DNA of 26,005 nt from an uncultured Kiritimatiellota bacterium (GCA_934635045.1 CAKTZA010000057.1:1-26005); one strand, 5' to 3'. Positions 7,353 through 14,951 are shown, counted from the stretch's first letter. Numbers and translations are program-made. The notes: generated by a model from the sequence alone, not told the origin.

Positions 7353-7453
7353 GGTAGTTGAGAAGTTGAGAGGGTGAGAAGTTGAGGGGGAGAGTGTTGG
7401 GTTCGGTTGGTTAGGACGCATGGGACGCAGAGGACGCACAGGACGGGGAAACC
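7353..7453 (-). repeat. Spacer between nfnA and nfnB made of short degenerate repeats
   Basis: On the plus strand, 7356-7392 holds repeated GTTGAGAA/GGTGAGAA units and 7411-7446 repeated GGACGCA units (GGACGCATG-GGACGCAGA-GGACGCACA-GGACGGGG). No gene and no clear terminator is seen. The two flanking genes are very likely co-transcribed across it. Confidence 0.6.
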
Positions 7454-8311
7454 TCAGCCAAGAGACTTGAAGAGGTTGCAGACGTGGTCCTTGGCGGCCT
7501 TTTCCTGCGGCTTGAAGGCGCCCATGCGCGTGAGCATGAGATCCCAGTCGACGGCGTGGCCGTCGAACTCGGGGCCGTCGACGCAGACGAACTTCGTCTC
7601 GCCGCCGACGGAGACGCGACAGCCGCCGCACATGCCCGTGCCGTCAATCATGATCGTGTTGAGCGAGACCGTCGTCTTCACGCCGAAGGGCTTCGTCGTG
7701 AGGGCGCAGAACTTCATCATGATCGGCGGGCCGATGGCGATCACCTCGTCGACGGCGCCGCGTTCGCAGAGCTCCTTCAGCGGCTCGGTGACGAGGCCCT
7801 TGCGGCCCGACGAACCGTCGTCCGTCATGAGGATAAGGCGGTCGCCCGCGATCGCGCGCATCTCGTCTTCCATCACGAAGAGGCCGCTGTTGCGCGCGCC
7901 CATGATGATCGTGACCTCGTTGCCGGCGGCCTTGAGGGCCTGGGCGATGGGGTGCATCGGCGCGACGCCGATGCCGCCGCCGACGCAGACGACGCGGCCG
8001 GGCTTCTCGCCGTTCGCGCCGCGAATCGACGTCGGCTTGCCGAGCGGGCCGAGGACGGCCGGGAGGCTGTCGCCGGCGTTCAGCCGCGCGAGCTTCAGCG
8101 TCGTCGCGCCGACCGTCTGGAAGATGAGCGTGATCGCGCCCCGGTCGGGGTCGGCGTCGGCGATGGTCAGCGGGATGCGCTCGCCGAGCCGGTCGTCGAC
8201 CATGAGGATGATGAACTGGCCGGGCTTGCGCTCCCGGGCGATGAGCGGGGCCTCGACGTCCATGCGGTAGACGCTGTCGGAAAGCTGCTTCTTGGAAAGT
8301 ATGCGGTTCAT
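7454..8311 (-). CDS. nfnA: Ferredoxin-NADP+ reductase small subunit (NfnA/SudB-like)
   Basis: The 285-residue protein is of the ferredoxin-NADP reductase superfamily. It has an N-terminal FAD-binding barrel (RKPGQFIIL, ERIPLTIAD), a nucleotide-binding domain (VVCVGGGIGVAPMHPIAQALK) and a C-terminal [2Fe-2S] site with Cys in MCGGC and FVCVDGPEFDG, as in NfnA, SudB and dihydroorotate dehydrogenase PyrK. Its length matches NfnA. It should receive electrons from NADH and work as a heterodimer with NfnB encoded downstream. The start MNRILSKKQL is supported by the promoter 31 nt upstream; no Shine-Dalgarno is obvious. Confidence 0.85.
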   Translation of the reverse strand: MNRILSKKQLSDSVYRMDVEAPLIARERKPGQFIILMVDDRLGERIPLTIADADPDRGAITLIFQTVGATTLKLARLNAGDSLPAVLGPLGKPTSIRGANGEKPGRVVCVGGGIGVAPMHPIAQALKAAGNEVTIIMGARNSGLFVMEDEMRAIAGDRLILMTDDGSSGRKGLVTEPLKELCERGAVDEVIAIGPPIMMKFCALTTKPFGVKTTVSLNTIMIDGTGMCGGCRVSVGGETKFVCVDGPEFDGHAVDWDLMLTRMGAFKPQEKAAKDHVCNLFKSLG

Positions 8312-8342
8312 GGCTGTCAGTGGTTAGACGTTTGAAACGCGA

Positions 8343-8351
8343 ATTATACCA
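8343..8351 (-). promoter_or_regulatory. Extended -10 promoter of nfnAB
   Basis: The minus strand reads TGG-TATAAT (TATAAT at 8348-8343), an extended -10. No convincing -35 lies upstream. The transcript leader would be about 25 nt. Confidence 0.6.
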
Positions 8352-8434
8352 CAATTCGCCCGTTCGTGCGGCGGCTTCTCACCGTTTCTCATTTGATTCC
8401 ATCGGTTGTCGTCCTCTTCTCGGCGGCGTTTTAG

Positions 8435-8440
8435 TATAAT
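8435..8440 (+). promoter_or_regulatory. -10 box seven bases before the kinase ATG (leaderless promoter)
   Basis: TATAAT ends 7 nt before the ATG at 8448. With the usual 6-7 nt from -10 to the start point, the mRNA would begin at or one base before the A of ATG. No Shine-Dalgarno sequence is present. Confidence 0.65.
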
Positions 8441-8447
8441 CCTGCCC

Positions 8448-9395
8448 ATGAAGCAGTTTGACTATGTGGGGCTGGGGTTCGTCTCGAACGATCACCTGGC
8501 GGTGTTGCCGTTCATTCCGATGGACACGAAGGTGAAGATGATTTCGCACGCGATCATCGGCGGCGGGCCGGCGGGCAACTCGACGGCGGGCGCGGCGGCG
8601 CTGGGCCTGAGCGCCGCGTTCGTCGGCACGGTCGGTGACGACGCGGACGGGCGGATGATCCTCGACGACTTCGCGCAGCAGGGCGTCGACACGTCGCTGG
8701 TGAAGATCCGCCCCGGCGCGACGAGCGCGATTGCCTACCTGTGGATCGACGAGAAGACCGGCAACCGCTCATGCGCCTGGACGCGCGAGGGGCTGGACGA
8801 GCTGACGGCGGACGAGATCACGCCCGCTGTCGCCGACGTGATTCGCCGCGCGAAGGTCCTGCATCTTGACGGGCACAACGCGGCCGGCGCGATTGCGGCG
8901 GCGAAGGTCGCGAGGGCGGCGGGCGTGACGGTCATGTACGACGCGGGGACGATTCGCGACGGCATGGCGGAGCTGCTGCCGCTCGCCGACCTGCTCATCT
9001 GCTCCGGCGAGTTCGCGGTCTCGGTCGCGGCCGGGCGCGACAGGCTGATCACGGACGGCTACACGGAGGCGGAGGTCGAGGCGGCCGTGCGCGCGCTCTA
9101 CGCGAAGTACCGTCCGGCGGTCTGCGGGGCGACGATGGGCGTGCGCGGGTCGATGTGCTTCGACGGCACGTCGCTCGTGAAGTGTCCGGCGTTTCCCGTC
9201 GCGAAGGTCGTCGACACGACGGGCTGCGGCGACCTCTTCCACACGGGGTTTGCCGTCCGCTGGCTGGAGACGCACGACCTGCTGGCGTGCCAGCGCTTCG
9301 GCGCGGCCGTCTCGGCGATCAAGTGCCGGGGGCTTTCGGGCCGTCCGCCGTCCGCGCCGACGCGCGCCGAGGTCGAGACGTTTCTCCGTGCGTGA
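8448..9395 (+). CDS. PfkB-family carbohydrate kinase
   Basis: The 315-residue protein has the ribokinase/PfkB fold. It shows an N-terminal substrate region (GGGPAGNSTAGAAALG, residues 37-52), a central FVGTVGDDADGRM, and the signature DTTGCGDLFHTGF near residue 258, where the Asp of the GxGD motif is the catalytic base. Cys replaces the usual Ala in DTxGAGD. The family phosphorylates sugars or nucleosides with ATP; the exact substrate cannot be read from the sequence. The start is set by the -10 box at 8435-8440, because upstream in-frame codons would cross the promoter. The next gene has its own promoter, so it is likely transcribed alone. Confidence 0.88.
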   Translation: MKQFDYVGLGFVSNDHLAVLPFIPMDTKVKMISHAIIGGGPAGNSTAGAAALGLSAAFVGTVGDDADGRMILDDFAQQGVDTSLVKIRPGATSAIAYLWIDEKTGNRSCAWTREGLDELTADEITPAVADVIRRAKVLHLDGHNAAGAIAAAKVARAAGVTVMYDAGTIRDGMAELLPLADLLICSGEFAVSVAAGRDRLITDGYTEAEVEAAVRALYAKYRPAVCGATMGVRGSMCFDGTSLVKCPAFPVAKVVDTTGCGDLFHTGFAVRWLETHDLLACQRFGAAVSAIKCRGLSGRPPSAPTRAEVETFLRA

Positions 9396-9420
9396 GGCGA
9401 TGGGCGGGTGATGGATATGC

Positions 9421-9426
9421 TATAAT
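9421..9426 (+). promoter_or_regulatory. -10 box seven bases before the ASCH-protein ATG (leaderless promoter)
   Basis: TATAAT preceded by TGC (extended -10) ends 7 nt before the ATG at 9434. No Shine-Dalgarno is present. The layout is the same as at 8435. Confidence 0.65.
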
Positions 9427-9433
9427 GCCCGCC

Positions 9434-9958
9434 ATGAAGACTGAACGGATGCGCACGGCCCCCTGCACGGTGGCCTTCACCTGTACCGGCCCCTATGCGA
9501 TTCTGATCATGCTGGGCCTCAAGCGCGTGGAGAACCGCAGCCAGATGCCGGAGCCGAGGCGGGGGCGTTGCGCGGTCAGCTGCTCGAAGTCCTTCTGCAA
9601 GGAGGAGTTCGGCGCGTTTGTCCACTGGGCGGCGCAGGCGCTTTCGGAAGAGGCGTTCGCCCGCATTCCGTCGTGGGCGGACGTCAGGGACTGGCCGGGA
9701 AGAATCGTCGGGACGTGCGACTATGCGGCGCGCGGACGGAACGATCTTGTCCTGGAGGCGGATGCGGGGCGCGCGCCGAAGGGCGCGTCCCTCCCGTGGG
9801 ATGAGGGCTATCCGTATTGGTGGGACCTGTCGGCGGTCGTCCGCTTCGACGTCCCGATTCCTTGCCGTGGCAATGTCGGGATGTGGCGGCTGCCGCCGGC
9901 GCTCGCCGCGCGCGTCACGGCGGCGGACGCTCAGGCGCGGATGGGAATTATGGTATAA
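9434..9958 (+). CDS. ASCH-domain-like protein
   Basis: The 174-residue protein resembles ASCH/PUA-like domains. PYAILIMLGLKRVENRSQMP near residues 19-38 matches the usual 'hQPwA..I..GxKxiEnR' start, followed by RRGRCAVSCSKSF, PGRIVGTCDYA and, near the end, a helical PPALAARV. ASCH proteins are thought to bind RNA or modified nucleotides; no pathway can be given. A Cys-rich N-terminal half is unusual. The stop codon TAA lies inside the TATAAT of the ribE promoter. The gene is monocistronic by promoter placement. Confidence 0.65.
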   Translation: MKTERMRTAPCTVAFTCTGPYAILIMLGLKRVENRSQMPEPRRGRCAVSCSKSFCKEEFGAFVHWAAQALSEEAFARIPSWADVRDWPGRIVGTCDYAARGRNDLVLEADAGRAPKGASLPWDEGYPYWWDLSAVVRFDVPIPCRGNVGMWRLPPALAARVTAADAQARMGIMV

Positions 9959-9959
9959 T
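9954..9959 (+). promoter_or_regulatory. Extended -10 promoter of ribE-pth
   Basis: TGG-TATAAT overlaps the stop codon of the preceding gene. The leader to ribE is about 65 nt and contains AAGGAG (10014-10019). No FMN riboswitch consensus is seen in it. Confidence 0.6.
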
Positions 9960-10031
9960 TGCGTCGGTTTCGTCCGCCGAGACGGCGGGCGCGGCCGGAA
10001 GAATGACAATCGCAAGGAGATCGGGAGAAAG

Positions 10032-10661
10032 ATGTTTACAGGGCTTGTCCAGCGGATCGGCACGGTGAAGCGCGTGAGTCGCGGGCGCGGGCTTGTCCTC
10101 GAAATCGCGGCGGACGACCCGTGGGCGCGTCCGCTGGAAGCGGGCGAGTCCGTGGCCGTCGACGGCGTGTGCCTGACGGTCGTGCGCGGCGACGGCTCGC
10201 GCTTCACGGCGGACGTCCTGCGCGAGACGGAGGCGCGCACGGGCCTTGGCGAACTCGTGCCGGGCGCGAAGGTGAACCTCGAACGCGCCGTGCGCGCGGG
10301 CGAGCCGCTCGGCGGCCACCTCGTGCAGGGGCACGTCGATTCGCGCGGCACAGTCGCGGCGATCGTGCCGAAGGGCCGCGACCGCCAGTTGCGCGTACGG
10401 TGCGGGCGCGTTCTCGCCGCGCAGTCCGTCCTCAAGGGCTCCGTGACGATTGACGGCGTGTCGCTCACGATTTCCGCGCTCGGCAGCGACTGGCTCGGCG
10501 TCGACCTCATCCCCACGACGGCGCGCGAGACGACGCTGGGCGCGAAGCGGGTCGGCGACGGCGTGAACCTCGAAGGCGACGTCGTCGGAAAGTATCTCGC
10601 GAAGAACGCGGCGCGTCCGGGCCTCACCGAAGAGGCGCTGTCCGCCGCCGGCTTCTGCTGA
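10032..10661 (+). CDS. ribE: Riboflavin synthase alpha subunit
   Basis: The 209-residue protein is made of two similar lumazine-binding barrels. The start MFTGLVQRIGTV is the canonical N-terminus. Barrel 1 has ESVAVDGVCLTV and barrel 2 has GSVTIDGVSLTI, the duplicated substrate-binding segments. GGHLVQGHVDSRG links them. The enzyme dismutates two 6,7-dimethyl-8-ribityllumazine molecules to riboflavin. Length equals the family norm (about 210). AAGGAG and GGGAGA precede the ATG. No other rib genes are nearby; pth follows after 17 nt and is probably co-transcribed. Confidence 0.95.
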   Translation: MFTGLVQRIGTVKRVSRGRGLVLEIAADDPWARPLEAGESVAVDGVCLTVVRGDGSRFTADVLRETEARTGLGELVPGAKVNLERAVRAGEPLGGHLVQGHVDSRGTVAAIVPKGRDRQLRVRCGRVLAAQSVLKGSVTIDGVSLTISALGSDWLGVDLIPTTARETTLGAKRVGDGVNLEGDVVGKYLAKNAARPGLTEEALSAAGFC

Positions 10662-10678
10662 AAGGGCTCTCTCCTCTT

Positions 10679-11260
10679 ATGAAGATCATTGCAGGTCTTG
10701 GCAATCCCGGCGCGCAGTACGCCAACACGCCGCATTCCGTCGGCTTCGAGGTCGTGGACGCCCTCGCGGCGGCGGCGGGCGTCGCGTGGGAGGAGAAGCG
10801 GCAGTACAAGTGCCTGATGGCGAAGGTCGTCGTCGCGGGGCATCCGACGATCCTGCTCAAGCCGCAGACGTACATGAACCTTTCGGGCGAGTCCGTCGCG
10901 CCCGTCGTCAAGTACCACAACGCGACGGCGGCCGACCTGCTTGTCGTGCAGGACGACATCGACCTCGCCGTCGGGCGTTTGCGCATCCGCAAGGGCGGCA
11001 GCTGCGGCGGGCACAACGGCGTCCGTAACATCATCGAGCGGCTGGGCACGCCGGACTTCGCGCGCCTCAAGGTCGGCGTCGGGAAGGACCGGTCGAACGT
11101 CGTCGCCCATGTCCTCGGCAAGTTCGACCCCGCGACGCGCAAGGTCATGGATCTCGTCGTCGCCGAGGCGGTCAAGGCCGCCGTGGAGGTCGTCCGCAGC
11201 GGCCCCGACCGCGCGATGAACCTCTACAATGCGTTCAATGCGGCGGCGCGCCCCGCCTGA
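10679..11260 (+). CDS. pth: Peptidyl-tRNA hydrolase
   Basis: The 193-residue protein has all conserved parts of bacterial Pth. GLGNPG (Asn9) is at the N-terminus, His19 in TPHSVGF is the catalytic His, followed by LLKPQTYMNLSGE, VQDDIDLAVGRLRI with the conserved Asp, and GGHNGVRNI. It frees tRNA from peptidyl-tRNAs dropped from ribosomes and is essential in most bacteria. It follows ribE by 17 nt with only weak Shine-Dalgarno pairing. Its TGA directly touches the stop codon of the convergent deoR-type gene (TGA-TCA), so no terminator fits between them. Confidence 0.96.
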   Translation: MKIIAGLGNPGAQYANTPHSVGFEVVDALAAAAGVAWEEKRQYKCLMAKVVVAGHPTILLKPQTYMNLSGESVAPVVKYHNATAADLLVVQDDIDLAVGRLRIRKGGSCGGHNGVRNIIERLGTPDFARLKVGVGKDRSNVVAHVLGKFDPATRKVMDLVVAEAVKAAVEVVRSGPDRAMNLYNAFNAAARPA

Positions 11261-11968
11261 TCAGGTCAGGATCGCGTCGAACGTGCCACGCGCGGCGAGG
11301 CGGTAGAGGCCGGTTCGCCCGACTTTCGAGCGGTCGAGCAGCAGGTAGCGCTTGTCGGCGTTGTCGAGCGCGCGGCGAATCAGCTCCGCCTGGCGCTCGT
11401 GGTTCGTCGTCACGGTCTTGTCGTCCATGCCGAAGGCCGAGACGAACGCCTTGGTCACGTTGAAGTGCGAGAGCTGTTCGAGGGTCGCGGCGCCGAGAAT
11501 CGAGTTGAGCTGCGCGTCGTAGTTGCCGCCGAGGCCGATGAGGACGTACTGCGGGGGAAACTTGCGGAAGTTCTGCATGATCGAGACGGAGTTCGTGACG
11601 ATCGTCAGGTGCTGGAAGGCCGCCGTGCGGAGCAGCTGGGCGAACTCGTAGACCGTCGTCGACGAGTCGAGGAAGAGGATGTCGCCCTCGGCGACGAGGT
11701 CGAGGGCCTTCCGGGCGATCTCGATCTTGCTTCGGCGGTTCGTGACGACGCGGTCCTGGTAGCCGCTGGCCTCGACGAACGGCGCGGTGACCTCGTTCCA
11801 GACGAGGCCGCCACGAACCTTCGAGACGGCGTCGCGTTTGGCGAGCTCCTCGACGTCGCGGTGGATCGTCGCGGAACTGACCCGGAACTTCTTCATGAGC
11901 TCGACGAGCGTGCAGCGCTTTTTCGCCTTGAGGTAGTCGAGGATGAGATGTGTGCGTAGCTTGTCCAT
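11261..11968 (-). CDS. DeoR-family transcriptional regulator
   Basis: The 235-residue protein has an N-terminal DeoR winged helix (TLVELMKKFRVSSATIHRDV...VRGGLVW, residues 20-57) and a C-terminal sugar-phosphate sensing domain with GDILFLDSSTTVYEFAQLL and a late RQAELIRRAL...RYLLLDRSKVG. Such proteins usually repress sugar-catabolic operons and respond to phosphorylated sugars. The target is not clear; the divergent gene (16997) once lay next to it before the 4.9-kb insertion, so it may have controlled that promoter. The ATG lies 11 nt from a TATAAT, giving a very short leader without a Shine-Dalgarno. Confidence 0.88.
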   Translation of the reverse strand: MDKLRTHLILDYLKAKKRCTLVELMKKFRVSSATIHRDVEELAKRDAVSKVRGGLVWNEVTAPFVEASGYQDRVVTNRRSKIEIARKALDLVAEGDILFLDSSTTVYEFAQLLRTAAFQHLTIVTNSVSIMQNFRKFPPQYVLIGLGGNYDAQLNSILGAATLEQLSHFNVTKAFVSAFGMDDKTVTTNHERQAELIRRALDNADKRYLLLDRSKVGRTGLYRLAARGTFDAILT

Positions 11969-11979
11969 GAATGTCGTCG

Positions 11980-11985
11980 ATTATA
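11980..11985 (-). promoter_or_regulatory. Extended -10 promoter of the DeoR-type gene
   Basis: The minus strand reads TGG-TATAAT, ending 11 nt before the ATG. The leader would be about 4-5 nt. Confidence 0.6.
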
Positions 11986-12017
11986 CCATCCTGGCCGCGT
12001 CCGCGTCAACTGCGCGT

Positions 12018-12026
12018 CGCCCTGGG
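12018..12026 (+). repeat. 9-bp target-site duplication, left copy
   Basis: CGCCCTGGG directly precedes the left element end CAGAGATTCC. The same 9 bp directly follow the right end of the second copy at 16948-16956. The inner flanks of both copies do not match it. Confidence 0.7.
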
Positions 12027-12206
12027 CAGAGATTCCGCATCTGGAGGAGGGACGCGCTCCGTTGCGTCCACAGGGTGGGGAATTTATCTCCCGCAGAGGC
12101 CGCAGAGAGCGCAGAGGGTGGTTTTGGGCAAAGCGAGCCGCCCCGACCGCAGGATCGGGCTTGAATTCCGGCGTTTTACCAGAGGTGGCCGGGCAACCTC
12201 CCGGTG

Positions 12207-13006
12207 TCATCCGGTCAGGCACTCAAGCTCGTACTCCCTGCTGAGGTACACCGTCTCCGGCTCGTAGTCGCTGAAGTCGATGTTGTGCAGGGCCTCGCAG
12301 AGCTTCCTCGCCCACATCGACTGCGTCACCTTCCGGCAGCCCCTGGCGAGCCTCCTCAGCATGCCGGAGTTGAACACCTGCCACAGGTTGTGCGCGAACT
12401 GCATCAGCAGGTGCATCGCGCGGCTGGCGTTCTCGTCGTTGCGGTCGCAGTCCATCTTCTTGCGGGAGGTCCTGCGCGTGAGCAGGCCCAGCACGACGGT
12501 CCGCAGCTTCGTCGTGTTGTCGCATGTCGTGCCGTCCTCGCTCTGCCGCGAGGACGCGCTCCTGAAGAATCCGTTGATGCGGTCGCGGAACTTGCCGACC
12601 CAGGAGATCAGCCTTTTCGCCGCGATGCGCCCCTGCGGGTTCCTCCCGGGCTTGCGGCCCGGCCTGCCTTTCGGCCTTCTGGGGCCTTCCCCGGCTTGGC
12701 CGTGCGCCTTCCCGTCAGGGCGGCTATCCGCTCCACGAGGTCCCGCCGCGTCCACTCGCTCATCTCCAGCATGAGCGACTTCAGCTCCCTCCAGTTCTCC
12801 GCGAGCCTGCGGACCTCCGCCTCCATCGAGACGGGCACGTACAGGCAGCGGGTCTTCCCGTCCGCCTTGTCCGTCAGCGTGTACCTCGCCGCGTTGCCCA
12901 CGGCCTGCCTGTTGAGGCTTCCCGCGATGACACCCTCCCGCAGCAGCAGCGTCCGCAGCCGCGAGACCGTCGCCTTGTAGCCGGCCAGCTTTGTTCTTTT
13001 TTTCAT
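12207..13006 (-). pseudogene. Frameshifted, internally shortened transposase of copy A
   Basis: Two frames make up the gene. The first (13006-12608) starts MKKRTKLAGYKATVSRL and includes ARYTLTDKADGKTRCLYVPV and ENWRELKSLMLEMSE, the N-terminal part seen in some DDE transposases. The second frame, shifted by one base, takes over around 12660-12790 and ends at 12207. It contains NDENASRAMHLLMQFAHNLW, similar to the C-terminal helix of IS4/IS1634-like transposases. A full enzyme would need a central DDE domain of several hundred residues, which is absent. A programmed shift in the G-rich overlap is possible, but the missing core makes a dead gene more likely. The family assignment is tentative. 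Confidence 0.6.
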
Positions 13007-13007
13007 G

Positions 13008-13025
13008 GTCGGTAATTATACCGAC
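13008..13025. promoter_or_regulatory. 18-bp palindromic operator over the transposase promoter
   Basis: GTCGGTA-ATTA-TACCGAC is a perfect 7-bp inverted repeat with a 4-bp centre. On the minus strand it includes TATAAT (13020-13015), which ends 8 nt before the transposase ATG at 13006. A repressor bound here would block the -10 box. Confidence 0.55.
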
Positions 13026-13171
13026 TATTTCGCGGAAAGTCAAGGGGGCGGATGCGGAAAAGTCGAAAAAAGTTTTCGGGGGCGGACGCCACATGGCTGC
13101 GCCCGCCCCAGTCGAGCCGACGCAAAACCGTCGTCTAGCTATCTCGACAAATCAGGGATTTGGAATCTCTG

Positions 13172-13627
13172 GTGTGTAATTGCCCGTATCTCCGCGTGCA
13201 GAGGTCTCCTGTCATTCGATATGGGCTAGAAGCACCCGAATATACCGATTGGGGAAATGCCGTGCGTGTCACGTTGCGCCGCCGCCAAGCCGGTCAGACA
13301 ACAAAAGGTAATGGAAGGCTCAAGGACTCTTCCACTTCTCCCACTACCTCGCAAACTACCTCGCAAGTTACCTTGCAAACTACCCCGCAAGCTACCTCGC
13401 AAGTAGGCTTGCTTAAAGGGCTCGGCGAGAATACGCGAAGGGTTCTGGCGTTGCTAACGGCAGAGCCCTGTCTTTCGACTGAAGAGGCGGCTCAGCGACT
13501 TGAATGCAAGAAAGACACGCTCAGATATCATGTCAAGATACTGCGAAAGACGGTCGGCCTTAAGCATATTGGCGGAACAAAAAGAGGTCGTTGGATTGTG
13601 GAAGATGAGACAGCTTCTGTCGGTTAG
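13172..13627 (+). pseudogene. C-terminal remnant of an AlbA_2/divergent-AAA type regulator with winged helix
   Basis: The frame runs out of the right end of copy A without its own start and stops at 13627. IRYGLEAPEYTDWGNAVRVTLRR resembles the last part of the AlbA_2/divergent AAA-4 regulator family ('YGLPxPEF...FRVTxxR'). It is followed by a TTSQ-repeat linker (13343-13402) and a winged helix (LLTAEPCLSTEEAAQRL...DTLRYHVKILRKT). The N-terminal two thirds are missing, cut at the element boundary. The family link rests on pattern memory. No Shine-Dalgarno or promoter is seen for it. Confidence 0.5.
13343..13402 (+). repeat. Five 12-bp tandem repeats coding for TTSQ-like units
   Basis: Five units of the form RYTACCTCGCAA stand head to tail (60 bp) with third-position changes only in part. 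They encode TTSQ, TTSQ, VTLQ, TTPQ, ATSQ, a flexible linker between domains. Confidence 0.8.
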
Positions 13628-13676
13628 GGGTATCGTTTCGCAAAGCGTTTTCAACCACCACCAATCAGGATAAGAC

Positions 13677-14285
13677 ATGAAAGCACTGCTGGTCAACGGA
13701 AGCCCGCGCGCGGACGGCAACACGGCGCGCGCGCTGGAGGAGGTCGCGTCCGCGCTCCGGGCCTCCGGCGTGGAGACGGAAACCGTGCCGCTTGGCGTGA
13801 AGCCCGGGCGCGGATGCGTCGCCTGCGGACGGTGCCGGGAACTCGGCCGCTGCGCGTTCGCGGACGACGTTGCGAACGAGATCCTTGAAAAGGCCCTCGC
13901 GGCGGATGCGTTCGTCCTCGGCACGCCCGTCTACTACGCCCAGCCGAACGGCGCCCTGCTCGCCGTGATGCAGCGCGTCATGTTCGCGGCGGCGGGACGG
14001 CTGCGCGGCAAGCCCGCCGCGTCCGTCGCCGTCTGCCGCCGGGGCGGCGCGAGCGCGGCGTTCCAGACGCTCAACCTGTTCTACGGCATTGCCGGCATGC
14101 CCGTCGCCGGCTCGCAGTACTGGAACATCGCCTATGGCGCCGCGCCGGGCGAGATCGCGCAGGACGCGGAGGGCCTGCAGACGATGCGGCTTCTCGGGCG
14201 AAACCTCGCGTGGATGGCGAAGAGCCTCGTGATGCCCGCCCCCGCGCCCGAGCAGCCCTGGGCCAAGACCAACTTCATTCGGTAA
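13677..14285 (+). CDS. Flavodoxin-family NAD(P)H-dependent oxidoreductase (iron-sulfur flavoprotein-like)
   Basis: The 202-residue protein begins KALLVNGSPRADGNT, the FMN phosphate-binding loop of NADPH-dependent FMN reductases. GTPVYYAQPNGALLAVMQR near residue 82 is the second FMN-binding segment. Cys47, Cys50, Cys53 and Cys59 form C-x2-C-x2-C-x5-C, the compact motif that binds a [4Fe-4S] cluster in Isf-type iron-sulfur flavoproteins. It probably passes electrons to small acceptors such as quinones, oxygen or metals in the cytoplasm. AGGA lies 8 nt before the ATG. It is carried inside the compound transposon, and its GC-rich codon use is like that of the chromosome. Confidence 0.8.
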   Translation: MKALLVNGSPRADGNTARALEEVASALRASGVETETVPLGVKPGRGCVACGRCRELGRCAFADDVANEILEKALAADAFVLGTPVYYAQPNGALLAVMQRVMFAAAGRLRGKPAASVAVCRRGGASAAFQTLNLFYGIAGMPVAGSQYWNIAYGAAPGEIAQDAEGLQTMRLLGRNLAWMAKSLVMPAPAPEQPWAKTNFIR

Positions 14286-14341
14286 GGGGCGGAACTGGCC
14301 GCACACGGAAAGGATGACACGTGGGGGAATTGTCGAGAGTG

Positions 14342-14373
14342 CAACCTCCGCATTTATATAAATGCGGAGGTTG
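14342..14373. repeat. Perfect 32-bp palindrome upstream of ogt
   Basis: The left arm CAACCTCCGCATTTAT is followed with no gap by its exact reverse complement. The right arm contains GGAGG 13 nt before the ogt ATG. There is no T-run. It may be an operator, a cruciform or a ribosome-site hairpin. Confidence 0.85.
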
Positions 14374-14383
14374 GCAGAGGGAA

Positions 14384-14914
14384 ATGGTCTGTGTCCAGAA
14401 ATACGCCTCGCCGCTGGGCGGCATCCTGCTGGCGGCGGACGAGATCGGGCTGACGGGCCTGTGGTTCGAGGGCGGGAAGTTCTTCGCCGGCAATCTCCCG
14501 ACAGAACATGAGGAGAAGGCGACCCCGACGCTTGCCGCCGCCACGCGCTGGCTGGATGTCTACTTCGCCGGGAAGGAGCCCGCCTTCACGCCGCCGCTGC
14601 ATCCCGTCGGCTCGGCGTTCCGCATGGCGGTCTGGAAGCTCCTTCTGGCGATTCCCCACGGGCAAACCGTCTCCTACGGCGAGATTGCCAGGCGTCTGGC
14701 GGCGCAAAGCTGGCGTGCGAAGACGTCCGCCCGGGCCGTCAGCGGCGCCGTGGGGCGCAACGGGATTTCCCTCGTCATCCCATGCCATCGGGTCGTGGGG
14801 GCGAACGGCAGCCTGACCGGGTATGCCGGCGGCATAGAAAGGAAAGCCGCCCTGCTGAAGCTGGAGCGCGCCGGCATGAACCTCTCCGCGCAGAAGGGCT
14901 GTACGCGGCTTTGA
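14384..14914 (+). CDS. ogt: Methylated-DNA--[protein]-cysteine S-methyltransferase
   Basis: The 176-residue protein has the Ogt/AGT layout: an N-terminal ribonuclease-like part (YASPLGGILLAADEIGLTGLWF), the DNA-binding helix segment (FRMAVWKLLLAIPHGQTVSYGEIA) and the active site IPCHRVVGANGSLTGYAGG, where the Cys of PCHR takes the alkyl group from O6-alkylguanine in a suicide reaction. The start at 14384 is chosen because upstream in-frame codons run through the 32-bp palindrome. An AGAGGGAA lies very close to the ATG. It is cargo of the compound transposon and convergent with the phosphoesterase gene, 37 bp away. Confidence 0.93.
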   Translation: MVCVQKYASPLGGILLAADEIGLTGLWFEGGKFFAGNLPTEHEEKATPTLAAATRWLDVYFAGKEPAFTPPLHPVGSAFRMAVWKLLLAIPHGQTVSYGEIARRLAAQSWRAKTSARAVSGAVGRNGISLVIPCHRVVGANGSLTGYAGGIERKAALLKLERAGMNLSAQKGCTRL

Positions 14915-14951
14915 GCGCGGACGTGCCGAATTTACGGCGGCCCTCCGTTCG

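Larger units (their letters stand above)
12027..13171 (-). mobile_element. Insertion element copy A (1145 bp, defective)
   Basis: The ends are CAGAGATTCC (12027-12036) and GGAATCTCTG (13162-13171), a perfect 10-bp terminal inverted repeat. A subterminal hairpin GGACGC...GCGTCC (12050-12069) lies inside the left end. Bases 12037-12206 are otherwise non-coding and contain CGCAGAGG-type repeats at 12091-12118. The transposase region follows on the minus strand. Confidence 0.75.

Noticed and set aside
9960..10031. FMN riboswitch before ribE
   Set aside because: The leader is only about 70 nt and none of the RFN conserved blocks is present.
9098..11110. 670-codon minus-strand open frame opposite pfkB, ASCH, ribE and pth
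   Set aside because: It covers four well-supported plus-strand genes and has no recognisable domain; it is a composition artefact.
12027..13171. Copy A as an independent recent insertion
   Set aside because: Its two flanks (CGCCCTGGG and GTGTGTAAT) do not match; only the outer ends of copies A and B do.
13343..13402. Possible CRISPR-like array
   Set aside because: The 12-bp units are directly tandem without spacers and lie in frame within a protein linker.
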